DNA from: a virus
DNA length: 23,281 nucleotides
Reading direction: 5' to 3' (one strand)
IMG/VR virus record: IMGVR_UViG_3300024313_000060
Coordinates: 1 to 23,281 of that record
Every line of letters begins with the position of its first letter. Position 1 is the stretch's first letter. Positions 1 to 8,000 of the stretch are shown in pieces. A model generated the notes under the pieces. That model saw nothing but the letters and a program-made list of their open reading frames with translations. It did not search any database and was not told the DNA's origin. Position numbers and translations under genes: made by a program.

Positions 1-1
1 T

Positions 2-1735
2 GTTGAAAAACTACTACAAAGTGGCGAACAAAGTTTAACAACTATTATTAATGGACATTATGAAGAACTTCGAAAAGCAAATCAAATAGCAGAAGCATCA
101 GAAATAGTTATTACATTTCCAAAAGACATTGCGTCTTCTGGTAATCCTTCAAGAATACCGAATACAAGCGATGCAGGCGCTACTACTGCGTCTCGCAGCG
201 GCGGAGGCGGCGGAGGCGGTGGCGGCAAAGGCGGAAAAATATTTGGTGCAGTAGCAGCTGGTGTTGTAGGAGGCGTTGTAGGCGGAGTACTTGGCGGCAA
301 CAGTTTAAAAGATAGTTTTAATGATGTATTAGGAGGAATAGCAGGCGGACTTGATAAAAGTCTTGGAGGGTTATTATCAAATTTTAAATCAGGAAACATA
401 CAAGGACTTTTTGAAAACATTAGTGGATTTTTAGGAGCGCAAGCACCGCAAAACTTTGAAGCATTCTTGAGTATGATTACAGGCCAGGTATTAACAAAAA
501 GTAGTATCGGAGAAAAGTTATCATCAATAGCACAGGATCCTGCTAGTTTAAATAATCTTGGCTCTGCAAGAATTATTTCAGGAGCAGAAGAAAGCGGAAC
601 AGTGCCAATGCCTCAAACAGGGCAAGTTTATGACAAGAGAAATAAAGTTATGACTCGTGCTAAGAATACTGTCAGTAATGATGAAAGAGTTTTCAACTAT
701 GGTTCTGGAACATCGATACTAAAAATAATTGAAGATGTAATATTAACAAGCGATTGGGGCAAATCTATAAAAGAAAGAGCGCCTGATGAAAACGGAATGG
801 TTCCGTGGTTTAGAATAGATGCAGAAAGTTACCTAAAACCAAATGCACAACAAGAAAATGTGTTTGGAGAAGATGCAAAAGTAAATCATTACAAAGTTGT
901 AGAGTATAAAGTACATAGTAGTCACTTTCAAAACGCTGGAGCAGCAGGTGTAGACTACAACAGCCTAAGACAAAATGCAAAAAAAGAGTACAATTACATT
1001 TATAGTGGAGAAAATACTGATATTGTTAGGTTTGATATAAGCTTCAAAGCAGCATTTTTTCAGTTTATACAACCCGATAGTGGACAACTAAGTATTGATG
1101 CAAAAACTGGAGGAACACAGTTTAATCTTACTCAGACAAAGCCTTCTCAGTTAGGATTAAATATTCAACCTTCGGGAGCAAATAGCTCAACTGGGTTAGC
1201 TACACAAGGATTTGTAAACTCTAGTAGCACCCAAGGTGGCGGCGGAGCTGGTATTGATAATAGTAAAATAAGATGGGCACGTAAATTTCACGATCAAATA
1301 CTAGGAAACGGTAGTGTTGACTTAGTTGAAGTTAAACTTGAAATATTTGGAGATCCTTATTTTATAGTTGACAGTGGTATGGGTAACTGGACCGACGAAG
1401 CTGGCGATTTAAACACTACTGCTGGAGGACAAGTTGATTATCAACGTAGTGAAGTTGATGTTATATTAAACTTTAGAACTCCAATAGATTACAATCCAGA
1501 TACTGGAGGAATGATTTATCCAGAAGATACAGTTCCTGTATCTCAGTTTAATGGATTATATAGAGTAACTGCTATTGAAAACAAAATTCAACGAAATATG
1601 TTTACACAAGAGCTTACACTACTAAGAAGACGAGGACAACCCGAAGATACAAATACATCAGGAACTTCAGATCAAGCAAATAAAGTAAAAGATGCTAATA
1701 GAGCAAGTCAAGTAAACACAGGATTTAATAGTTAA
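2..1735 (+). CDS. Baseplate/hub structural protein, 3' part (5' end outside window)
   Basis: The reading frame is open from base 2 to the TAA at 1733-1735 (577 residues visible), so the gene begins left of the window. A TTG at 467 could be mistaken for a start, but the upstream frame has no stop and is plainly coding. The N-terminal visible part has a run of nine glycines (200-226), then a hydrophobic Gly/Ala/Val segment with GxxxG spacing (about 239-298) and further Gly-rich amphipathic sequence to about 450. The rest, from about 560, is a mixed alpha/beta globular region ending in a short polar tail after 'TQELTLLRRRGQPED'. I do not recognise a named domain. It abuts the gp5 spike gene directly, the place where a gp27-type hub partner or another hub/tail-tube protein would be expected. 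That role is inferred from position only. Confidence 0.7.
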   Translation, partial: VEKLLQSGEQSLTTIINGHYEELRKANQIAEASEIVITFPKDIASSGNPSRIPNTSDAGATTASRSGGGGGGGGGKGGKIFGAVAAGVVGGVVGGVLGGNSLKDSFNDVLGGIAGGLDKSLGGLLSNFKSGNIQGLFENISGFLGAQAPQNFEAFLSMITGQVLTKSSIGEKLSSIAQDPASLNNLGSARIISGAEESGTVPMPQTGQVYDKRNKVMTRAKNTVSNDERVFNYGSGTSILKIIEDVILTSDWGKSIKERAPDENGMVPWFRIDAESYLKPNAQQENVFGEDAKVNHYKVVEYKVHSSHFQNAGAAGVDYNSLRQNAKKEYNYIYSGENTDIVRFDISFKAAFFQFIQPDSGQLSIDAKTGGTQFNLTQTKPSQLGLNIQPSGANSSTGLATQGFVNSSSTQGGGGAGIDNSKIRWARKFHDQILGNGSVDLVEVKLEIFGDPYFIVDSGMGNWTDEAGDLNTTAGGQVDYQRSEVDVILNFRTPIDYNPDTGGMIYPEDTVPVSQFNGLYRVTAIENKIQRNMFTQELTLLRRRGQPEDTNTSGTSDQANKVKDANRASQVNTGFNS

Positions 1736-3235
1736 ATGCAAAACAACGGACCAATAAAAGCAGAACAAACAAGATCAGTTGATAGTGGTCAAAATGATTC
1801 AACACCAGGCACTTATTTGGCTAGAGTTATCAAACATGCTGATCCTTTATATCTTGGAGCATTAGAAGTTGAGCTTCTAAAAATAAGCGAAGCAGGCACA
1901 GCAGGCGAAACATTAGGACAAACTTCAATAGTCTACTATGCAAGTCCATTTTATGGAGTTACAGGAGCGCAGCATTTAGGAAAAAACGACACATATTCAA
2001 ACACACAAAAAAGTTATGGGTTTTGGGCTATTCCTCCAGATCCTGGAACATTGGTGTTGTGTACATTTGTTGAAGGAAGTAGAGATTTTGGGTATTGGTT
2101 TGGATGTGTACCTGAAAGAGGTATGACATTTATGTTACCTGGTGGACAACCTAGTACTGAACAAACTAGCGGCCCAGTTCCAACAGAACTAAAAGGTAAA
2201 AAACTACCAGCTGGAGAATATAATAAAAAAATAACAAAAATACAAACTAATAATCCTGTAAAATACAAAAGACCTATCAACGAAGATTTTATTGCGTCTC
2301 TAAAAGAGCAAGGATTAGTTGAAGATGATATCAGAGGAATAACAACTAGTAGTGCGCAACGTGAATTTCCAAGTGCAGTGGTTGGATTAAGTAGTCCAGG
2401 CCCTGTCGACAAGCGTGGAGGTTCACCGCAAGGAAGAATAGGTATAAAAGAAAGCCAAGCAACAGTACATGTAAGTCGCTTAGGCAGTAGTAGCTTTGTC
2501 ATTGATGACGGCGATGATAAACTTATAAGAGAAGGTTCGCCTGAAGATACTCCCTACAAATACCTAAACAAAGAATCTAGTGAAGCCGGCGGCGATGTGA
2601 CTAGACCTGCAAACGAAATGATACGCTTTAGAACACGCACTGGTGCGCAAATAATGATTAACACCAGCGAAGATCTAATATATATTAATAATAGCAGAGG
2701 AACCGCTTGGATAGAAATGACAAGCAACGGCAAACTTGATGTTTATGCTAAAGATAGTATTAGTTTTCACACTGAAACAGATTTTAACTTTGTTGCTGAT
2801 AGAGATATTAACTTTGAAGCTGGTAGAAACATTAATATGATTGTAAATGGAAGTATACATCAAAGTGCTGCTGGAAATATGGAAATAAAAGTTGGTGCCA
2901 ATGGAAATATCTCAGCCGGCGCAGAAATGAACATCAAAAGTGGCGGCGCATTTAAAAACACTGCCGGAGGAAACTTTTCTATCGGAGCAGCAAATACAAC
3001 AATCTCTGGAGGCGATATCAATCTTAATGGGCCAGCAGCAGAAGCAGCCGCAGATGCAGTTAAAGCAAAGTTTCCGCAACGTGTTCCGCAACACGAGCCT
3101 TGGAATGGACACGAAAACTGGAACCCAATAGAAACAGCACCTGATAAAACTGAAGCAGTTGATACAGAAAGTCAAGACGTGCATATGGACGAACGCCCTG
3201 TTCATACAGATCGAACTCTAATGAACGACTTATAA
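1736..3235 (+). CDS. gp5: Baseplate hub spike protein, gp5-like, without lysozyme domain
   Basis: Needle protein at the centre of the baseplate, 499 residues. Residues about 25-137 resemble the OB-fold of T4 gp5 and VgrG ('LARVIKHADPLYLGALEVEL', then 'GFWAIPPDPGTLVLCTF' and 'GYWFGCVPERGM'). Residues about 290-435 show the alternating short-strand pattern of the gp5/VgrG triple-stranded beta-helix, starting at 'EMIRFRTRTGAQIMIN' and continuing through repeats such as 'DINFEAGRNINMIVNGS' and 'NGNISAGAEMNIKSGG'. A polar tail with 'RVPQHEPWNGHE' follows. Between the OB-fold and the helix there are only about 150 residues of linker, and I see no T4-lysozyme-like catalytic segment, unlike T4 gp5. 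The ATG directly follows the TAA of the previous gene. A weak AGGA lies 12 bases upstream, so translation is probably coupled. The family call is firm; enzymatic activity is not supported. Confidence 0.9.
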   Translation: MQNNGPIKAEQTRSVDSGQNDSTPGTYLARVIKHADPLYLGALEVELLKISEAGTAGETLGQTSIVYYASPFYGVTGAQHLGKNDTYSNTQKSYGFWAIPPDPGTLVLCTFVEGSRDFGYWFGCVPERGMTFMLPGGQPSTEQTSGPVPTELKGKKLPAGEYNKKITKIQTNNPVKYKRPINEDFIASLKEQGLVEDDIRGITTSSAQREFPSAVVGLSSPGPVDKRGGSPQGRIGIKESQATVHVSRLGSSSFVIDDGDDKLIREGSPEDTPYKYLNKESSEAGGDVTRPANEMIRFRTRTGAQIMINTSEDLIYINNSRGTAWIEMTSNGKLDVYAKDSISFHTETDFNFVADRDINFEAGRNINMIVNGSIHQSAAGNMEIKVGANGNISAGAEMNIKSGGAFKNTAGGNFSIGAANTTISGGDINLNGPAAEAAADAVKAKFPQRVPQHEPWNGHENWNPIETAPDKTEAVDTESQDVHMDERPVHTDRTLMNDL

Positions 3236-3239
3236 ATAC
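3231..3239 (+). promoter_or_regulatory. T4-type late promoter element TATAAATAC
   Basis: TATAAATA is the exact late-promoter -10 element recognised by the T4 gp55 sigma factor, and NATAAATA is the form described in T4-like cyanophages. The TAA at 3233-3235 inside the motif is the stop codon of the gp5 gene. With T4 spacing (last A at -6), transcription would start at about 3244, the first base of the Shine-Dalgarno sequence, giving a leader of about 11 bases for the next gene. Confidence 0.75.
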
Positions 3240-3243
3240 TACT

Positions 3244-3250
3244 AGGAGGG
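3244..3250 (+). promoter_or_regulatory. Strong Shine-Dalgarno AGGAGGG
   Basis: AGGAGGG lies 4 bases before the ATG at 3255 when counted from its last G, and 5 bases when counted from AGGAGG. It fixes the start of the Gly/Ala-rich gene and is the strongest ribosome-binding site at any junction in the window. Confidence 0.8.
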
Positions 3251-3254
3251 CATT

Positions 3255-4514
3255 ATGGTAGCATTTGCAATAAACAACTCGCAGTTAGTTGATCCTATTA
3301 TTAGGGAATCAATATCTCGAGGAGTACAAGGAATAAATCAGGCAATTGCTAACGCACCTTTGCCTACAGTAGCACTTGTTGGCGGTATAGCTGGCGGTAT
3401 AGCCGAGGGCAATCTCGAAGGAGCACTACAAGGCGCCGCAGGCGCAGTATTTGGAACATTAGCAGGAAAACTAGCAGGAAACTCAGCAGCATTTGTTGAA
3501 AATTTAGGATTTGTTAGTCCTGCTATTCTTGCAGCCGGAAACACTCCTGAAATTGCTGCACAACGCACTGGAAATAATGCAGCCGGAGAAGAAGTAGTAG
3601 TCGATACGTATGCAGGCGGCACAAACGCAGCTAATCCAGCAGAAGTTAGAACTGAAATACAAGATACAACTACTAATGCAGTTGAATATATAGCAGATAG
3701 TTTCTTACAAGGTGTTCAAGGCGGATTAAGTAGTATAGCAGGATCTTTCCTTGGTGGGTTATTAGGAAAACTTCCTGGTGTAATGGGAGATTTGCTATCA
3801 AGTACAGGATTGTCTGGTGCATTAGGAAGTGCATTAGGTGCTATTGATGGCGCTATTGGAAATGCACTTGGAGCAGTATCGGGTGCATTAGGAGATATGG
3901 CAGGAAAACTAGCCAGCGGATTAGGAGCAGCTATTTCTGGTATTCCAGGTGTAGGTCCTGTGTTTGATCAGTTCAGTAGAGGAATAGGAGACTTTACAAA
4001 AAACCTTTCAGGAGCAGTAAACGGATTACCAACTGGCTTACAAGATATATTGTCCGGCGCTGCTGCAAACGTAGGAGCAAACTTGGTTGGAAAAATATTT
4101 AACAAACCAAATATTACTAGCAAAGCAGGTAAACAAATAGCTAAAGATATTATATTCAAAGAAAATCCAGTAGGACAACTTAATAATATGGCAAGTTTAG
4201 CCAAACAAATAGATAAAAAAACATTTAAAACAACAAATGATCCTGCATTTGCAAATATGGCAACTGCTTGTAAGCGTTGTGCTAAAAAGTTTAGAACTAA
4301 ACTTGTTAAAAAGAACAACGGGTTTGGAGTAAGTGTTGAAGAAAAAGCAAAAGAAGATACAATACTAGGCATTGTAGTAGACGGACAAGTATTTAAAATA
4401 GGATCATATGACTTTGATAGAATAGTAGAGTTGAATCCTAGTAACAGGTCAACCGAACTATTAAAATTACCCGCCGAAAGTCAAGCCGCATTTAACTATA
4501 TGACAGTAGGATAA
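3255..4514 (+). CDS. Gly/Ala-rich hydrophobic structural protein between gp5 and gp25
   Basis: 419 residues, no named family recognised. The ATG is fixed by a strong AGGAGGG site. Residues 40-80 form a glycine-zipper stretch (glycines 44, 48, 52, 56, 60, 63, 67, 71, 75). Residues 188-231 are four copies of an 11-residue repeat with the pattern GA(L/I)GxxLGxxx. In between lies a more polar region (about 100-145). The C-terminal 130 residues are different: basic, with a CxxC pair (Cys339, Cys342) in 'ACKRCAKKF', followed by a small alpha/beta segment that ends 'SQAAFNYMTVG'. The gene sits between the hub spike and the wedge gene 25, and has late-promoter motifs at both ends. The zippers could be helical packing surfaces in the baseplate or a segment that enters a membrane during infection; the sequence does not decide. 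It is not a PAAR tip protein, because the tip motifs are absent. Confidence 0.75.
   Translation: MVAFAINNSQLVDPIIRESISRGVQGINQAIANAPLPTVALVGGIAGGIAEGNLEGALQGAAGAVFGTLAGKLAGNSAAFVENLGFVSPAILAAGNTPEIAAQRTGNNAAGEEVVVDTYAGGTNAANPAEVRTEIQDTTTNAVEYIADSFLQGVQGGLSSIAGSFLGGLLGKLPGVMGDLLSSTGLSGALGSALGAIDGAIGNALGAVSGALGDMAGKLASGLGAAISGIPGVGPVFDQFSRGIGDFTKNLSGAVNGLPTGLQDILSGAAANVGANLVGKIFNKPNITSKAGKQIAKDIIFKENPVGQLNNMASLAKQIDKKTFKTTNDPAFANMATACKRCAKKFRTKLVKKNNGFGVSVEEKAKEDTILGIVVDGQVFKIGSYDFDRIVELNPSNRSTELLKLPAESQAAFNYMTVG
3816..3947 (+). repeat. Four tandem 11-residue glycine (hendecad) repeats
   Basis: Residues 188-198 (GALGSALGAID), 199-209 (GAIGNALGAVS), 210-220 (GALGDMAGKLA) and 221-231 (SGLGAAISGIP) align without gaps. 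Glycines recur at 3-4-4 spacing (188, 191, 195, 199, 202, 206, 210, 213, 217). The codons differ between copies, so the repeat is conserved at protein level rather than being a recent DNA duplication. Confidence 0.8.
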
Positions 4515-4518
4515 ATAC
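4510..4518 (+). promoter_or_regulatory. Late-promoter-like element GATAAATAC overlapping stop codon
   Basis: This is an ATAAATAC core, with the TAA of the preceding gene at 4512-4514 inside it. An AGGA (4508-4511) overlaps its left side and is the only Shine-Dalgarno-like sequence for gene 25. The motif ends 3 bases before the ATG at 4522, so a T4-spaced start site would fall at about 4523, inside the start codon. Confidence 0.55.
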
Positions 4519-4521
4519 GTT

Positions 4522-4959
4522 ATGGCCACAAATGAAAAACCTTTATACAAAAATGTAACAGTATCAAATGACATTGATAACCCTCCTGTAGTTTCTAAAC
4601 AATACAGAGGAGTTAGCACAGTAGCTAATCCTAAAGGATTTAACTTATACGATATTAGTATAATCAAACAAGATATTATAAATCATTTTCATATTCGTCA
4701 AGGCGAAAAACTTGAAAATCCAGAGTTTGGAACTATCATATGGGATATATTATTTGAACCATTTACTGATGACCTAAAACAGCTTATCATTGAAGACGTA
4801 ACAGAGATAGTCAACTTTGACCCACGAGTTAATGTTGACAGTGTAATCGTTGATAGTTACGAAAGTGGCATACAGATTGATTGTTCTCTAACTTATATTC
4901 CTTATAGCATCAGCGAAAGTATGCGTATAAAGTTTGATCAAGACAACGGATTAATTTAA
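4522..4959 (+). CDS. gp25: Baseplate wedge protein gp25
   Basis: 145 residues, close to the usual length of T4 gp25 and its GpW/gp25 relatives in contractile injection systems. It is a small wedge protein that helps hold the inner ring together and joins the baseplate to the sheath. Family hallmarks are visible in order. After the N-terminal arm comes 'DISIIKQDIINHFHIRQGEK', then 'NPEFGTIIWDILFEPF', then helix 'LIIEDVTEIVNFDPRV', where the family's EPR-type motif reads DPR, and last a beta-hairpin with 'VDSVIVDSYESGIQIDCSL'. The ATG at 4522 is the only reasonable start; the next in-frame Met is near the C-terminus. It lies 7 bases after the previous gene, and gp6 follows after 52 bases, matching the functional pairing of gp25 with gp6 in the wedge. 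Confidence 0.92.
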   Translation: MATNEKPLYKNVTVSNDIDNPPVVSKQYRGVSTVANPKGFNLYDISIIKQDIINHFHIRQGEKLENPEFGTIIWDILFEPFTDDLKQLIIEDVTEIVNFDPRVNVDSVIVDSYESGIQIDCSLTYIPYSISESMRIKFDQDNGLI

Positions 4960-5011
4960 AGTACGCAGTTTTTTACTTCAGGTAAATATACTATAAAGTG
5001 AGGAACAGCGA
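4960..5011 (+). promoter_or_regulatory. Leader of gp6 with weak late-promoter variant and Shine-Dalgarno
   Basis: This 52-bp gap is the longest in the window. GGTAAATATAC at 4981-4991 resembles the ATAAATAC elements but has G in place of the first A. CTATAAAG at 4991-4998 is a second, poorer candidate. TGAGGA at 4999-5004 is a good Shine-Dalgarno 7 bases before the ATG at 5012. AAGTA (4959-4963) and TACTT (4974-4978) could form only a 5-bp stem, too weak to call a terminator. Confidence 0.4.
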
Positions 5012-8000
5012 ATGTCAACGACCGATAGGCAAAATAGACTTCTACTAGCAGAAGACTGGAAAACAATATATCAAAGTTTTAGATACGCAGATTTCCAAAG
5101 TTACGACTTTGATAATCTTCGCAGAACTATGATTACATATATTCGTGAAAACTATCCTGAAGACTTTAACGACTACATAGAGTCCAGTGAGTATCTTGCA
5201 CTTATCGACCTTATTGCATTTTTAGGCCAAAACCTTGCTTTCCGTACAGACTTAAATGCTAGAGAAAATTTTATTGAAACTGCTGATCGTAGAGAGAGTA
5301 TTCTCCGTTTAGCAAGACTTATTAGTTATAATGCAAATAGAAATATTCCAGCAAACGGGTTACTAAAAATAGAAAGTGTTAGTACCACCGAAGATGTTAT
5401 TGATGCCAACAACAACAATCTATCTAATCAAACTATTATATGGAACGATCCTACTAACTCTGATTGGTATGAACAGTTTATTAAGATTATGAATGCTTCG
5501 TTGCCAGCAAACTCTACATTTGGCCGTCCTATTAAAAAAGCCATTGTAAATGGTGTAGCAACTGAACAATATCGATTCAGCGCAAGTAATACAGGATTGC
5601 CTATATACAGTTTTACAAAAAATATAGACGATGCATCTCGCAAGTTTGAAATTGTTAGTACTGGTATTAATACAGATAATACAACAATATACGAAGAAGA
5701 ACCATTTCCTGGAAATAAACTAGGATTTTTATATAGAGATAACGGACAAGGTGCAGGAAGTTCAAACAGTGGATTTTTTATGCACTTTAGACAAGGTAGT
5801 TTACAAGAAAATACATTTTCTGTAATGAATCCTGTTCCAAATACAACTGTAAATATTGACAGCGATAACATCAACAACAGTGATGTTTGGCTTTACAAGT
5901 TAGACAGCAACGGAAATGAAGAATCACTATGGCAAAAAGTTGAAAACACAGAAGGTAATAATATTGTGTATAACAGTGTTACTAAAGGTGTTCGTGACTT
6001 GTATAGTGTTCTAAGTCGTGTAAGCGATCGAATAAGTCTTGTGTTTAGTGACGGAACTTTTGGAACATTACCAAAGGGTGATTTTAAAGTTTATTATAGA
6101 ACATCAGCAAATGAACAGTTTAATATAAATCCAGCTGATATGACAGGAATACAAATACAAGTTCCTTATATTAGTAAAAATAACTCAGCAGAAACACTTA
6201 ATATTGTGCTAGAATTACAATCAGTTGTTTCAAATGCTGACGAATCAGAATCGAATGAAAGCATTCAAACAAATGCACCTAGTACATATTACACACAAAA
6301 TCGTTTGATTACAGGCGAAGATTACAATATTGGTCCTCTAGGAGTAAGTCAGCAGATTATTAAAACAAAAAGTATTAATAGAACAAGTAGCGGTATTAGT
6401 AGATACTATGATTTGCGTGATGCAACTGGCAAATACAGCAACACATTAATGTTTGGAGATGACGGAAGTATTTTTACAGAAGATTTAAAAAATAAATTTA
6501 CTTTTAACTTTGTTTCAAAAACAGATATTGAGGCAGTTATTAATAATCAAGTTTTAGAAATAATAAAAAACACACAAACTAAAAACTTTTATTACAAAAA
6601 CTTTAGTAGAAATGCAAGTATTGCTGATTTAAACTATACATGGAATGCTACAACAAACGAAACAAATCAAAGTAGTGGAATATTTCAAGATCAGTTTTCT
6701 GTACCAGTTGCAGTATCGAGTTTTACAGCTACAACAATGAAGTTTGCTGCTGCTGGAAGTTTAGTTAAGTTTACGCCTCCAACTGGATATCATTATGATA
6801 AAGATAACAATCTAGTGTTGGGCGAAGTATCTACACTAGGTGACAAAGAATATATATGGACTAAAATTATAAGTGTATATGAAAACGGAACAATAGGTGA
6901 TATCAATAGTACATTAGGTCCTATTATACTCAACGACGAAGTGCCTTCGACTAGCAAACTTTCAGAAATCATTCCGGTATTAAATAATATCATTGTAAAT
7001 GATACATTATCACAAATGGTTGATCAAGTATTTGCATTCAAAACATTTGGACTACGATATGATGTTGAAACAACTAACTGGAAGGTTATTACAAACAGTA
7101 ATCTTGATACAACTAGTGAGTTTGATACAGGAAAAACTGGAGATGCTACAGGCACAAATCAAGATGCTAGTTGGCTTTTCTTGTTTGAAACAGACGGAGA
7201 AAAATACACAGTAACTAGTCGTGCTGTAAGATATGTATTTGAAAGTGATAAACAAATACGTTTTTACTTTGACGGCAATGATCGTATATATGATAGTAAA
7301 GTTGGTAAAATTATTACTGATAGTATTAGCGTTTTAAGTAATAATAATAAACCTGATATACTAACGCCGTTTAATCAAGACTGGAAATGGCAAGTTGTTA
7401 AAGAGTATCGTAGTGTTGATGGGTATATAGATAGTAAAAAACTAGAAGTAGGATTTACCGACAGTGATGCAGATGGCGTGATCGACGATCCAGATTTATT
7501 TACAAATATTGTTGCACCTAATTACTTGCCAGATACAAAATATATATTTTCTAAAAAGTTTGAAAAAAATGATGTAGAAACTTACGAATACGTTAACGCC
7601 GCAGCTGAATATATTGTAGTAAAACAAACTGAAGCAGCAATTGGCGCATATAGTTCTTATGATGCAAAAACAATATTTTATATTAGTAGCACTAATGTAT
7701 TTAAAAAGTTTAATTCATTACAAACAGGATTAGAACTATGCATTGATTACAAAGCATATAAAGGTAGAGACAATATTAGATTTGATTACAAACATGCTGC
7801 TGCTGAAAATCGACGTATTGATCCAAGTAGTAGTAATATTGTTGACTTATATATTTTAACAAAATCATATGATGTTGAATATAGAAGATATCTTAGGGGC
7901 GATATTACAACAAAACCTTTACCACCTAGCAGCGACTCGTTGTTTTTAGATTTTGGTAAAGATATTAAAAAGATTAAATCAATCAGTGATGAAGTAATAT

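Noticed and set aside
82-420. 112-residue proline-rich ORF on the minus strand
   Set aside because: It is the antisense of the glycine-rich coding tract in the first gene (GGN codons read backwards give proline). It has no supporting ribosome-binding site, and all recognisable genes are on the + strand.
467-469. TTG as a start codon for the first gene
   Set aside because: The frame is open back to base 2 with coherent coding sequence and no stop, so the gene continues beyond the left edge. Methionine at the TTG would be artificial.
2014-3205. Minus-strand and alternative-frame ORFs across the gp5 gene
   Set aside because: These are shadows of a firmly identified coding region, with low-complexity or Cys-rich nonsense compositions and no start signals.
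1736-3235. Lysozyme activity in the gp5 homologue
   Set aside because: No T4-lysozyme-like catalytic Glu-Asp-Thr context or fold-length segment is visible between the OB-fold and the beta-helix.
4257-4290. CxxC pair in the Gly/Ala-rich protein as a zinc finger
   Set aside because: Only one CxxC (Cys339, Cys342) is present and no second Cys/His pair lies near it, so a zinc site is not supported within one chain.
3338-4372. Two minus-strand ORFs across the Gly/Ala-rich gene
   Set aside because: They arise because Gly/Ala codons on the + strand contain few stop complements. Their Pro/Ala-rich or Phe-rich content mirrors the sense gene.
4957-4980. Possible terminator hairpin after gp25
   Set aside because: Only a 5-bp stem (AAGTA/TACTT) with a 10-base loop, and the T run lies in the loop rather than after the stem.
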